Source: Spirodela intermedia (lineage: Eukaryota > Streptophyta > Magnoliopsida > Alismatales > Araceae). From it: a stretch of 64,000 nucleotides of DNA. Each line of letters starts with the position of its first letter. Positions within the stretch are counted from its first letter, which is position 1. Made by a program: the position numbers and the translations under genes. The notes under the pieces were generated by a model. That model was not told where the DNA came from, made no database searches, and saw only the letters and a program-made list of their open reading frames with translations. Of the stretch, positions 44,730-57,000 are shown piece by piece. The stretch lies in NCBI GenBank assembly GCA_902729315.2, contig LR746281.1, forward strand, positions 1,548,501-1,612,500. The letters are read 5' to 3'.

Positions 44730-47706
44730 TTAACAGAAAATTACAATGCTTTGTAGATTTTCCACCGATCCTCCCCACTTCTTTATCCGGGAATCCGCTG
44801 CCGAGGCCTGCAACAAAGGATGGAATGCACCGTCAGATCGATTCTTACGGGCAGAGAGAGAGAGAGAGAGAGCGGGTGGCTGATAGATTTCTGAGAGAAT
44901 TTATTAGAAGACTCACCAGTTAGGATGGGTTGGACGCTGTTGAGGAGAAGAGAAAAGGAGAAGAGGACGGCGAGTTTGGAGACGGCGGGGGAGACGACGG
45001 AACTGTTGGTGAAGGGAACGCCGTAGACATCCCTGAGGAAGAGGACTAGGGCCATGAAGAAGACCCCGATGATGGCGGAGGAGGTGAGGACCACGAGGAT
45101 GGAGAACTTGGCTGCCCTCGGCCGCCCGGCTCCGAGTTCATTTGAAATCCTCACATTGTTTCGTTCGAGTCAGTCTCATTACAATCTTCACTTTTTATAA
45201 TCAAAATCACTTGCATCAGAAGAATGATCACCCGTCGACTTTCACTGAAATGGATTCTGAAGAAAAGCATATGATTTTTTGGTAATTAGCTCATAAATGT
45301 TATCTGAACAGATCTAGGTCTTCTGTTAAGAAGATAAGTAAAGACCTCAGTGAAACGACGACTCCTCGTGGCTCTCTCTTTCTCTCTCTCTATTAGGCTT
45401 TGCTCCTCTTCTGAATTTGCCTCTTCCCCTTGATGTTCTTCTCACCTTTGTCGTTGTCTCTTCCCCTTGATGCCCCGACCCAATAGTCACCCACCCAACA
45501 ACTCCGGTCATCAGTGTAACATACACAATCTTGTCTGGAAATATTCCCTATGAAGTAGACTCGACTATGCGTTACACAGCACGTCAGGGTCACTACTAGA
45601 GCGTCAGTCCACGTCGGGCCATCTAGTATACCTTACTGCCGCGTTGAATCCGAAGAACACGATGATGTCCCACCCGCATAGGTTCACACTGCCGTCAGAC
45701 GGGCAATGCCCAATCTACGTCACATTATCGAAAAACCTTGTTGTTCAACATGGTACGTACATGTACATAATTACCATATGGATATGGCGGCGACCGCGAC
45801 CTCGGGGTTCCTCAGGCGACCCGCCAGCACAATCAGAAACATGTAATACCAGAACTCCAGACTACACGTCGTGAAAAGATAGCGGCAACAATTCAGATAT
45901 GGAATGAGCAATATGGTTCGAACTTGCGTAGAAGATACTATTTGAATACGATTCTATGAGTGCACCTTACCACATCATGATGGCGGAGGCGATGGAGAGC
46001 CTGGCGAAGGCGGCGAGGTCCCGGAAAGCGGCCCAGCTGAAGCCGGTCCAGGCGCCGGGGCAGTAGTCCATGAGGATGTAGAAGAGCTGGCCGAGCACAA
46101 CTGCCCACCAGGAGATGTTTAGCGAGGCGGCGGCGCCGGGGAGGCCCAGGCCGAGCCGCACGATGAAGAGCCAGCTGAGGAGGAGGTGCAGCAACAGCGC
46201 CACCGCAGACACCACGGCCATGGTCATCACCTTGCTCTGCGCCTGCAGGAACTTCTGGATGGGGAAGTTGGCCCCGTATGCGAATAGCTGGGGGATCATG
46301 TACAGTGGGAATCGCCCGGCGAGGACAGCGATCCTCTTCCTGACCGAAAAACCGCAGGATCGGCGTGGCAAAGAGGTAGATGGGCATCAGGCAGAGGCAC
46401 ATGGCCATGAGGATCAACCAGGACCTCTGCATGTAGACACCCATCATGTGGAGCTGCTTCGCGCCGTAGGCCTGACCGCAGAGCGTCTCCAGTGCGCTTC
46501 CCATCCCGAGCTGTGGGAATCCATCGACACTATTCAAGTCTTGTGGAAATAATCGGGGAGTTGGGGTTGTTTGAGTGTGTATGTGTGAGCGATATAGGTG
46601 GGATAGGAATAGAAAATTTGTCATCCACTTAAGTATAGATATCTCCAAAGTATCAAAGGCAAGATAACGAAGCTGGCGAGACTAAGTACAAATGAAAAAC
46701 CACTAAGAAGTGATATCTCGAGATTTACATGGTTCAGAGAAATCCTCCTTCTACCACAGAGAGAGCTAGAAATGTTTATTCGATCGAAGAACAAATAAAA
46801 ACAGAGCCTTAGAAAAATTCTAGGTGTCTTTACTCAACTTGATGCCGGATGTATTCTTCCTCAAGCAGAAAAGAAAGGACGCAAATACAAGAAGTAAGAA
46901 CCCTACCTTCTCTTCTCACCAAGAGTAGCTTCTCCACTACCGTCCTTACATTTTTTGCAATGCATGTTTGCCAGTAACAAATGATTTACATAAATCAGCT
47001 CTACAAGGTCGTATATACCCAGCTAGTTCCAACGAGTCAAAAAGAACTGAGAGGCAGCAGGGTAAGTGGCCGATCCACATGACCATTGGTTATAAAAGAC
47101 GCACGATGGAGTGTCCCGCGAATGACGCCAGCAAGAGTCGAGACGGGAGCGCTGCTCGGGTCCCTTCCGCGCCCTAACCCAATGAGAGAGGAGATGGCTG
47201 CGGACGGAAAGCTGTAGGCCAGACATACGCCACGTGGCCTGGCAGGCCATGAAGTGGACCGAGGGATCGGAGAAGGCGCAGGAAGCGGCCGGTGGCAGAT
47301 GGTCCCTTCGCGGATCTCAGAGTTGGCTAGATCCAGTCTTCTGTAGCCGCAAGCAAACGAGGAGGATGAAGAGGAAGAAGGAAAATAGAGGATACGGCGG
47401 CAAGGAGAGGAGACGAACCATGATCCCGAAGGCGAGGCCGGCGATGACCATGTTCTCGGTGGAGACGGCGTCGAGCTCCAGCGTGGTGAGGTGGCCGGCG
47501 AAGACCTGGGTGACGGCGCCGAGGGAGTACTGCGCTATGGAGGTGAAGATCGCTGGCCCTGCAAGGTACCAGAACCTCTTGTTCTCCTCCGTCTCCTCCT
47601 TCAGAAACATCCGGCAGCTTGTTATCTCCCCCATGTCCGCCTCGCCGCCTCTCCTCTTCTCCTCTTGGAGTAGAGGCTCCTCTAGCTTCTCCCCTCTCCC
47701 GGCCAT
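44730..47706 (-). pseudogene. MATE (DETOXIFICATION-type) transporter pseudogene
   Basis: Duplicate of the intact gene at 58423-63614. Recognisable exons, 5' to 3': 47706-47419 (96 codons, intact), 46510-45971, 45861-45775, 45688-45632, about 45155-44917, and 44807-44730. Lesions: exon 2 is 540 nt against 542, with 2 nt missing near 46331-46342, shifting the frame at FFGQEE; the exon 5 acceptor, gcag in the intact copy, reads acaa; and exons 6 and 7 are absent, the sequence jumping from a GA tract (about 44855-44873) beside exon 8 straight into intron 5. The last exon keeps the 78-nt length and WGGS ending. Promoter-proximal sequence is similar in both copies. Confidence 0.92.
46640..46950 (-). 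mobile_element. Copia-type LTR-like segment in MATE pseudogene intron 1
   Basis: Resembles 60690-60990 and 62455-62750 in the intact copy (shared 'caaaggcaagataacgaag', 'gtacaaatgaaa', 'tacttgatg..'-like blocks). In this copy it occurs once. Confidence 0.6.
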
Positions 47707-48119
47707 GATCGTCTCTTCCTCTCTGTCTTCCCCTCCGTTTCTCCTGATCTTTACGTACAATTACGCACGCACACAGACACATGTATATATATATATATAT
47801 ATATATTATATAAATTATATATATAATAAAGTTAAGGGGGGAGAGAGGGAAATTTGTTTTTGTTTATTATGATCCAATCTCACTCTTCTTTCGCTCTCTG
47901 TCTCTCTATCTCTCTCTCTCTCTACCCACGACGGAGCGCATGTCCTACCGTCCGCCTGATCAGGATCTAGTTGCTGGCAAAGGAGAGAGGAATGGTAGCG
48001 CCGGTGTCTGACCGTCGGGCGATGAAGTCATTAACAGACGTGATGCCGAGGGCGATACAACCCATTCCCCCCCCACCTGAATCCCTCGTAACCTTACGTA
48101 CCAGCTCCTCATGGGGCGA
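47707..48119 (-). promoter_or_regulatory. Upstream region of the MATE pseudogene
   Basis: Contains a (TA)n run at about 47783-47820 and CT tracts. 47870-47990 aligns with 63730-63830 upstream of the intact gene ('gatccaatctcactc', 'ctgatcaggat'), so the duplication included the promoter. Confidence 0.6.
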
Positions 48120-48345
48120 TCATGGAAACGAACCATGATGCCGAAGGCGAGGCCGGCGATGACATGTTCTCGGTGGAGATGACGTCGATCTCCAGCGTGG
48201 TGAGGTGGCCGGCGAAGACCGGGGTGACGGCGCCAAGGGAGTACTGTGCTTTGAACATGAAGATTGCCGGCCCCGCCAGGTACTTGTTCTCCTCTGCAGC
48301 CTTCTCCAGGAAAGTACGCAGCTAGTCCTCTTCCCCATGGTTTCT
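48120..48345 (-). pseudogene. Third, fragmentary copy of MATE exon 1
   Basis: Matches the 3' half of MATE exon 1, including the atg|gtt donor position at about 48137. One C is missing near 48166 (gatgacatg against gatgaccatg), and the reverse frame hits a stop near 48325. No further exons follow; the dead full copy begins 0.4 kb downstream. Confidence 0.85.
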
Positions 48346-48970
48346 ACGCAGTTTGTAGTCTGAGCTGCATGTGGGGCCCTCAATTGCCAGTATCCAGTCT
48401 CTCGTTTCCTATGGAAAATAAGGCGTTTTCGAGTATATTGACCCTTCACTTCTTTAGTACTGGTAGGATTGGTCTACCAGCTCCACAAACAAGTCAATCG
48501 AATTCAAGTCGAGACAGAAAGTACTGGCTTACCGGCGATCATACCCCCTGTCCCCCATATACTCTACTGTTTACTTAGCCATCCGGATGCCATCATTACT
48601 CGACGCAAGAGTCCAATGTTCTTAAGGCGGGAGAAGCATTTAATGCACCTAACGGTCCACAAAAAAAAAAAGACGTTATTTGAATATCCGTAATTTGCGA
48701 TTGTTACCGGATAGAGATGTAACGGGATGTCCTAGTTGAATGGCAGATGACTTCCCAAGAAAAGCTCTTCACATGATTCTTACAAAGAGTCAACGCCTTG
48801 ATATCTGGAGATATTTATACCTTTTCGCCATTGCATGCGTTTTTCAATTCCTTATATTTTTTACAGTTATAACAACCTTTTAGCCATTACATAAAAATAG
48901 CTTCTATTTGGCAGTAGATGCTGTCTGGAAACGATTTTGATCGATCACAATCCACACGTGAATTTTGAAG
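48346..48970. other. Intergenic DNA, nothing recognised
   Basis: No gene or bounded repeat seen in this 620-bp stretch apart from a short poly-A run at 48660-48671. Confidence 0.5.
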
Positions 48971-50155
48971 TGGTTGGTCTTATTAGATATAGTATGGACT
49001 TGCCATGTCTTAGTTAATATACTTATCATATCTTGGTTTATAGGCTTTTTATATTGGGGTCAGCTTTATGGGCTTGCTATATTTAGTCCTTAAAATTTTA
49101 TGGTCCTAGTAAGATTATAGAAAGGCAATAAGAGACTTGACTGTGTGTGGCCTTCCGTCCCTCTCAGTTCGTTCTCCCCTTCACATCTTACTTTCTCCCC
49201 CCTTTCTCTCTCCCTTGTAAATATGGTATCGCCATCTTATTAGTCTCTCTATATCTTTGTTAACACGGTATCAGAGCTATGTTACCCTCTCTTTCTCTTT
49301 GTTAATATGGCATCAAAGTTAGGTCTTGATCGTCCTCTAGAGTTGTGTCATCGTCACTTCTCCCTATCATAGCCACTTGGGCTTCTATTAGGGCTTCCAT
49401 CTGGGTTTCTGTTCTCCTAAGACTTTCCCTCATGTCATCGCCATCTGACATCATTATCAGAGGCTTCTATTGTTTCCATGCCATTGACTCTTTATCTGAT
49501 CTTATTCGTCCTCATCCTCAGCTTTGACCACCAGCCCCTAGCGCTCCATTATTATCTCCCTAAGGTTATCATCTCCCTCATCGTTCTCCTGGTCATCCTT
49601 GTATCTGTTATCTTTGTCGCCCATGTTCTAATTCTCATTGTTCTCATCACTCTCACAGTTCCCGTCCAATCCCCCCTAATCTCTGGTTCTTCCTCCTCTC
49701 CCGTTTCGTCTCCCAGGGATTTCAGATAAGTGTCGTTTTTATGGCCCATTTCATTGTTCAGTTTTGGGGCCACCATTAACTTCCATGGTGTCTTCTCCTC
49801 TCTCTCCTCTCCTTTTGCAGGTATTTCTCTTACAGTCTTCCTTAGTATTGGGCTTGTTCTCATTGGTCTGTGGTCTTCCTCAACATCAGGCTTAGTCTAT
49901 TTGGTATTGGGGCTTATTATCTTTAGTCTTTGTTTTCATCTTCCTTCCTATTGGGCTTTTTCTCCTCTCTCATTCGTATTGGGCTTGGGTCTTTGTTCCT
50001 TTGTATTGGTCTCGGTATATTTGATATTTGGGCTCAGCTTTTTGGGCTTGTTCGTCTGTCCCTCTCCTTGTTGATCCTCTTCAGAGCTTGGTTGGTCCTT
50101 TCGGAAAGTAAAAACATATCTTCTCAAGAGTACCAACCACTCTGTTGATTGGACA
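48971..50155 (+). mobile_element. Ty1/copia-like LTR, PBS and leader fragment
   Basis: An LTR-like segment TGGTTGGTC...TTAACA (about 48971-49265) is followed at once by ggtatcagagct (49267-49278), the tRNA-Met primer-binding site typical of plant copia elements. About 850 bp of stop-poor, low-complexity CT-rich sequence follow with repeated 'attgggctt' phrases; no pol domain. A matching right LTR was not secured. Confidence 0.65.
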
Positions 50156-50846
50156 TTTGACGATAAAAATATAGGAAGTTATAGACTGGTCCCAATACTA
50201 TCTTTACTAGGCCCAAACTCGGCGACCCAATAGGGGTGAGGTCCCGTGGACAGAATGGGCCCCAGGCCAGGGGAGTGCCTTAACGGGCCGATTCGGGATA
50301 GGCCGGGCCTCCTCATAGCCCGACCCGACCCCAGCCTGTTCATAAGGCACAGCGTTGGCGCTGACCAGACGGTGGGGCCCTAACGACGTCGCCGTTGACT
50401 CACCTGGGGCGTGTTATTAAGGGATAATATCTGGGCCCCAAGCGGAGGGAGGTGGGTGCCATTGCCCTAACAGGGCTGGGACACCCGTATAATAGACATG
50501 GTTGACATTTTACTGGTCCAGACAAACACAACGTGGGTATGGGCGCCAGTCTCCCAGTGAAGATGAAGACTAGTTGCAACCAGAGAGCGTTGACACGACC
50601 CCAGCCTGTTCATAAGGCCAGACTCCAAGGGCCGTTGACTCATCTGAACGAGTAATTAAGGCAAGTCCATAGCAGAATATCTGGACAGAGAACTGAACCC
50701 CAAGGGTGGGGGGTGTCATTACCCTAAGATTGCACTTGAGTGTAGGTATGAGTGACATTATCCCAACAAAGATGAACACTAGGTGCAGGCACAGAGCGAA
50801 AGAAGAAGAAGAACCCAGTTGCAGAGTAGTACACTCTTGGAGATGC
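50156..50846. repeat. 3' flank of the thioredoxin-fold gene with a local duplication
   Basis: GC-rich. The block 'ccccagcctgttcataagg' occurs at about 50331 and 50588, each followed by 'gccgttgactca' and then an 'atatctgg' stretch, so about 200 bp is tandemly duplicated. 50190-50255 resembles the start of the broken copy at 20941. Confidence 0.7.
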
Positions 50847-51435
50847 TCAAAGGGTGGTGGTGCCCTCGTCCTCCGAAGAAGAATTGGACACCAGGGGGTC
50901 GATGATGCTCCGCCACTGGTCGTAGTCCAGAGCTGAGCCAGCCCCCGGCAGCGGGAAGCCATTCACTATGAAGAAAGGGGTCCCGATCACCCCCCTTGAG
51001 CAGCCATACTGCAAGGAGAGACGAGATCATGCAAAGAGATATGAGATAATGTCTAAACTAAAACAGGGCCTTGGCAATTGGATCGATTGTGCCCACCTTG
51101 AAGGATGTCCTTGCTGCCAAATCGGTCTCCAAGTCCTCGAAGCCACGTTCTAGTGCCGACTGTGAGGAGTCCCCGGTGGCCTTGGTGGCGAGTTTTACCA
51201 TCCGTCGAATGACCGACTCCCTGGAAATGTTCCTGGTGGGCTGGTTGTACAGTTTTTCCTGCTCATGCCACATGAATTAAGAAGAGGGCACGCTGAACGT
51301 AGCAAGGAAGAAGGAGGTAATGTGCTTAAAGAGTATTATTAGGGAGAGGAGGAGATGTATTGGGGCCGACCCACATGGGCCAAATCCTGTGCATGCACAC
51401 CTATCTCAGATAGATAGATAGAGAGCGAGAGAGAG

Positions 51436-51491
<56 letters not shown>

Positions 51492-53373
51492 CAGGTTCTC
51501 TAAGGAACTAAGCACGGCAATTTTTTTTTCCAAACTTAATCTTGAGGCTTGAGGTAATGGTAGAGGAGACAAGGTAGGCCGGGTCATTTTGAAGGAATGG
51601 AAGTTCTTTTTCAGTGGTTTTGCATTTGGTGTTCTTTCTGATGGGCTTTTGAGCTCATCATACGTTGATACATTGATAATATGGTAGGTTTCTACTGTTT
51701 CTTCCATGGTTGCTCTTATACAATCCCAATGGATTGAGAATCTAGCCTCGGATCATGAGAATATTAACTTCATAGATATTCAGAAAAAAATTGGCATAAT
51801 CGATAAATATAATCAGGGATTATAGAATAAGAGCACAAAGTTCAACTTGTAATCTTAAATTTACTTCACAGATGCACAATTATCCTTCACCAGTGAAGGC
51901 TAAAAATACATTCAAGCTTACTTTTAGCCTGATAAAATTATTTAGAAAAAACCAGCAGTTGGTAGAATATCCAAAATTTACAGGTGGATGAAGCATCACG
52001 ATAGTTCTAAATTAAACATTAAATGAAGAATTTTCGATGAGAGGATAGAGGATAGTTTCAAATACTATGAAAAGGGTTCCGGCAAAGATGGTACCTTCTT
52101 ACCTGGTGCTCAAAGAACAACTCCAGCAGGGGGTAAGTTGTAGATCTGTTCAGTTTATTTGAAATATGTAGAGCTCGGCACGAAAAAAAGGAATTATCAT
52201 GGTATCTGCATATCCAGAAAAATGATTATTAGCTAAAATAAAAGACATATAAAAAACTTTGATGAATATGAATATGAAACAGCAAGACATGAGCACAGAT
52301 CATTATACTACATACATATATGGATGTATAGATAAAGAAGCAAATGTGAAAATACCTTTCTAGATCCTAATGCCACCTAATTAATTGTTGGAAACTTTGA
52401 AAAGTAATAAGAACACGGAGGTTTTCGCAGGGGAAAGGATTTAACTAAAATGAGCTGGTTGGAAAATTTTCTTGCTTGTGAAAAATTTCCAGATTGAAAC
52501 AGAGCTCATGATTGATATCAGTGACAGAGAAGAAGATAAGATGTGCTCCTATCATTAGTAAAAAAAATAAATCTAAGTTTAAACCCAGGAATCTTATCTT
52601 TTGTAGCAAAAAATATATGGTTAATCACGAGAGCGCAGCTTTTATCCACACAATTAAAGGGATGATGCAGAATAATTATCTGGATGTCCTGAATGGAGGA
52701 GGTAGTCTAGAAGCTGAAGTCCTTTGATAATTCCAGACGAATTGAAAATTTTCTCACGAAAGAAACCTATATGTCACAGGAATTATTTCTTCGAAGGAAC
52801 AGAGTAATAAGGGATAATATGCAGACTGGGAAGGTCCGAAGGAGCTCAGACGTGCGCCTACTGCTCCAAGAGAAAGATAATGGTTTCCCAAATTGTTACA
52901 TAAATAATAAGAGGCCAAAATTAGCAAAACATAAAGATTTTCAGATCCCATCTTTAGAGTACAACTCAATCCGATAGAATTGAACCCAAAACTCATCTTC
53001 TGTTTTCCACCGCCGATGATAGGCGATTACCCACCTTCCGGAAGAATAGACGAGACCAGAGCGGGAAGGGGGGGGGGTTGACTCACGGGAGGGGGAAGGG
53101 GTGCACTTCCAAGAAGATTCGCGGTGCGTATTCGAGGGTGATCCTCTTGAGAGGGGGCCAGGCGTCGCGACTGTCAGGGCATATTGGATCGAAGAAGGCC
53201 TCCACCAAGATGGAGTCCTCGCCCACCGGAGCTCCCACTGGGTAAACGAACCCGTCGTACCTGGCCGGGATCGCCGCCCCCGCCAGGCCCCGATGAAACC
53301 ACCGGCAACAGAAGCTGAAGGCGAAGAAGAACAGGAACGACCACGCAGATGGAGCTGGGCCAGTCCTCCCCAT
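50847..53373 (-). CDS. Secreted thioredoxin-fold (DsbA-like) protein
   Basis: Member of a plant thioredoxin-superfamily group of unknown substrate. Exons 53373-53087, 52205-52103, 51258-51097 and 51008-50847 join in phase to 237 residues. The start MGRTGPAPSAWSFLFFFAF gives a hydrophobic signal-like segment, followed by IPARYDGFVYPVG. The redox site region reads VEAFFDPICPDSRDAWPPLK: a CPDS motif with a single Cys rather than CxxC, so a classical dithiol exchange at this site is doubtful. Later blocks are ALHISNKLNRSTTYPLLELF (exon 2), a helical exon 3 and GVIGTPFFIVNG with the cis-Pro-type TP (exon 4). Intron 2 holds a (GA)n tract. The gene lies between the two MATE copies. A broken exon-1 copy is at 21010-21290. 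Confidence 0.9.
51421..51487. repeat. (GA)n microsatellite in thioredoxin-fold gene intron 2
   Basis: GA on the plus strand, CT on the gene's sense strand, inside intron 51259-52102. Confidence 0.97.
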
Positions 53374-54300
53374 GCCTCCCGCAGCTCGAAACAGCGCCGG
53401 AAGATATGCCACACCTCGCCCCCCAATTCCATTGTTTGGCCGGGGTAAAGAGGAGAGAGGTGACGTTCTCGAGGTGACAAACAAACCCACATGGAAAATC
53501 ATCCTCCTTTCAAGATATATATATATATATATATATAATATGTGCATTCAAAACCTGGATTTCACCCATTTTCATACACAGCTCCAAGCCTAGGAGGGAG
53601 GCAATAAGAGATGAGAATAACCAGGCCGAGAGAAGGTTATTTTTTTACGTGATACTCCCAAGGGGAGGCTAATTTTTTAGAAGGTTGTGTTAAAATCAAT
53701 GTATTTGTTTTATGTTCATGACATTTTTATAATAAGAGACGATCATATTGGAATACCAATCAAAAACCCTTCTACACACCCAAATTTACTTTAAAATATT
53801 ATCCATGACTAAAAGAATTGCTATAATTGAAAGCTGCCCACTCAGCAAAATACATCTTTCTCAATACAAGAAAATTCATGGTAGATATATTACTAGATCA
53901 TAGAAAATAATAGGGCCACCAACAACTCTAATTTATTGAAAACAGTGATCGTTGGCATTGGTCTAAATTCAAACATTAGTTACTATCTTAATACTTCTCA
54001 GTTAGGCATTTAGTATGCTGCTATCCTTGTTAGCAAGTATATGAACATAAAAATGTCTTCAATAAATCTCATTTTGTTAGCAAGTATTTGGAATGTGACC
54101 ATATTGTTCATTTTAAAGATAATAGATGTGTTATCAAACATAAGAAAAGTGATGTCTCCTATGGTGATTTTTAAAGTTGAAAAATTGATGTTTCCTCTTG
54201 ATATTTTAAGACATGGATTTAGTGTGGTTAGTACAAAAAATGATATGTTTTCTCTTTGGTATTTATGATATGATAATCTCTATTTTAATGTATTACGATT
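53374..54300 (-). promoter_or_regulatory. Upstream region of the thioredoxin-fold gene
   Basis: Carries a (TA)n run at 53514-53536, also present in the broken copy near 21430-21450. The region to about 54045 is shared with 21290-21905. Beyond that it is AT-rich with no recognisable gene. Confidence 0.5.
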
Positions 54301-55990
54301 ATTATATCACAAGCATATGATTTTTAATTACCATCTATTTCAGTAAATAATGGTGTGTGAAAGATGTGTTTATGACAAACAACATCAATTATCTTTTCTA
54401 ATAGAAAAAATTTAAAGAGCAAATTTTTCTCTTGAATTATTACATACAAATATGTCGTATAATGAGGACGCCACCTTTGAATGATAGTCAATGTTAACCT
54501 TAAATGTGTCCTATTCTTTGAACAATGAGGACACCATATTTGAACAATGATTATGTTCTAATGTCATATGACACAATTTGGCAACATCTTAAATCATGAA
54601 AGTAGATGTTGGTGAGACCAAATTATAAATCATGGTACCTAATAGGATGTAAAGGGTACAACACCTTTTTCCCTTCATCACAACAAGGGCTTTTTGCTGA
54701 TTTTCATGACTCTATCTTCAGTTGAATATCTATAGCCACTAGCATAAAAAATGTCAAAATAAATTAATTTTTTCTTAAATGAAAGACATATTTTACATCA
54801 AATAATGTTCATAGAATATTATCAAATATTTTAATGTGGACTAAATCAATACCAATTTTCTTACATAGGGAATCATTTATCATTAATAAAACTTCACTAT
54901 TAGTTTATTTATACATAGAGCATAATTCCTTATTCAAAGTCATTTGAATAACTCATATTAGAGACCCAATCATCTTTAGATCTAATGGTTTGTACAAAGA
55001 AAACAAAATCACAACTCTTGTCTTCAGCAACACTTGTCGATATTGAACTTTTACTATTAATAGGTTCTTTTGAATCATATTTTTTATTTCTTCTTTTAAG
55101 TTTATAAAATTAACCTTAACATGTCCTTTTTTGTGACAATAATTATATAATTTACTTCTAATTTTTTATTTAAAATTTGACTAATTTCTACTTCTCCCAC
55201 ATTGATTTTTCTCTTTGGATCAGCCTCTAGCAATAAAACCCTCATATTAATGTCCTTTTGGAATATGATTAGTCATGTCTTTATCAACAAATTATTTTGA
55301 GGACAAAAAGATATAACATCTTCAATGTATATAGTTTATCAATGATATAACAAAGTTTTTGAAAGATGTTCATATGATGTTAGTGAATAATAGAGTAAAA
55401 ACATAATTTGATTTTCTTCTTTTAGTCTCTCATTAATATTTTGTAATTAATGTATCTTCTATCATACTCAACATGAACAAGCATTGATTCAAAAAATAAC
55501 TTGCTAGTGAGTGATCTAGTCATATAAAATGACTCAAATTTCAGCCATAATATAAACATCTAAATTTTATATATGGCCTATTGCAAAACCTTATTTGACA
55601 TACTCAATTGAATCACAATCAAAACATTTTTATCTAATTTAATTTCTCTTTTAAAGACAAAGTTCTTAGCTTTTTTCGTTTTTGAATTTATGATGCAACC
55701 TTTGGGGACTTAAGAGAGTCTTCATCTTAACCTTCTATATTCTTTGAAGTTGATACCTTGGTCAAATTTTTTAATATCAAACTTAATAGGGATATCTTGC
55801 TTTAAAATTTTTTTTAGGATAGAAGACTAATTAAGTCTTAAGCCAACTTGGCTATGATACAAGTTTATTAATAATTATCATCCCTTTAATGAGGCTTGTT
55901 ATCACAGCAAAAGATGAGAGTATGAGATATTGATAATGTCCCAAAAAGTAATAAATATTATTGAGAATTTTTTTTTTGTAAGAAAGCACG
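54301..55990 (-). mobile_element. Ty1/copia gag-protease fragment, minus strand
   Basis: A primer-binding-site-like sequence (minus strand ttgtatcatagcc, 55864-55852) sits beside an LTR-like edge. Downstream on the minus strand, broken frames show gag features (FDIKKFD near the start, TSYEHLSKTLLY...IEDVIS) and a zinc-knuckle piece CHKKGHVKVNF at about 55135-55100, then protease-like remnants. No pol beyond that. Confidence 0.7.
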
Positions 55991-56411
55991 TATTTATTGA
56001 GGTCTAAAGAGGGTTAATGCACCTAGTGACCACTAAACGAGAAGGAAAATGTCCACTATTAATAAGGAAATAAATACATAAAAAAACAGGGTTAATGAAA
56101 CTCTAACCATAGCCATGGAAAAGGGGGCAGAGGTAGAGACATTGGAACCCTAATTTCAGCAGTTGGAAAGAAGGGATTTTTCATCTTGATTCCTCTCTCA
56201 CTTTTTATCTCATTGAGTCCCCTTCTAGTACATGTTTTTCAAAGAGGTGAAACTAATTTCTTGCCTCAAGCCAATCCCTAAAATAATTGATAAAAGGGGA
56301 AATGATATCGAATGGACCTCTCCCATAAATGAGTTGACCAAGTCACCTTTACAAGTTACTAGACGGCAACTAGAGAGAGAGATATTGATAAATATATAGA
56401 TAGATAAATAG

Positions 56412-56466
<55 letters not shown>

Positions 56467-57000
56467 TGGTGAGGGTGATGGTAAAAGAAATCCACAATCC
56501 ACATTGTGAGGAGAGGGAGACGGAGAAAGAGTCATTGAGAGAAAATTGAAATTAAAATATAATTATATATTATAATGTTATTTATTTATTAATTCTTCAA
56601 GGTTTGGAGAGTTTGTGGCGTAGAATGGGATAAAATGATAGGACTAGCGCTGTGTGCGTAACCTAGAATGACTCTCACATTGGGTCTAGAAATCTATGAA
56701 AATAAGAAAGACAAGTCAAAGTGGTTATTCCACAAGAATTGAAATAGATCTGATCAACATAGTAAAAGAACTATTGAGATTAAGGTGCTCCACTCATAAT
56801 AAATTAAATAACGGATAATCAAAGGATTCTCACACTCACCACCATCTAAAATAATAAGCGAACCTATGTATGGACCATTCAATGACAATTACAGAGACAC
56901 CATACTAAATAAATAAAATTTTCAATTTAGAAAGAAAAATGGTTTAGAGATTACCTAGATGACAAAGTGAACGTCGGTTCAAGGAAAGAGGCAGATGTTG
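55991..57000. other. Intergenic DNA with (GA)n tract
   Basis: Holds the GA tract at 56414-56463. No gene recognised; may be LTR-derived. Confidence 0.45.
56414..56463. repeat. (GA)n microsatellite
   Basis: About 25 GA units on the plus strand. Confidence 0.97.
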
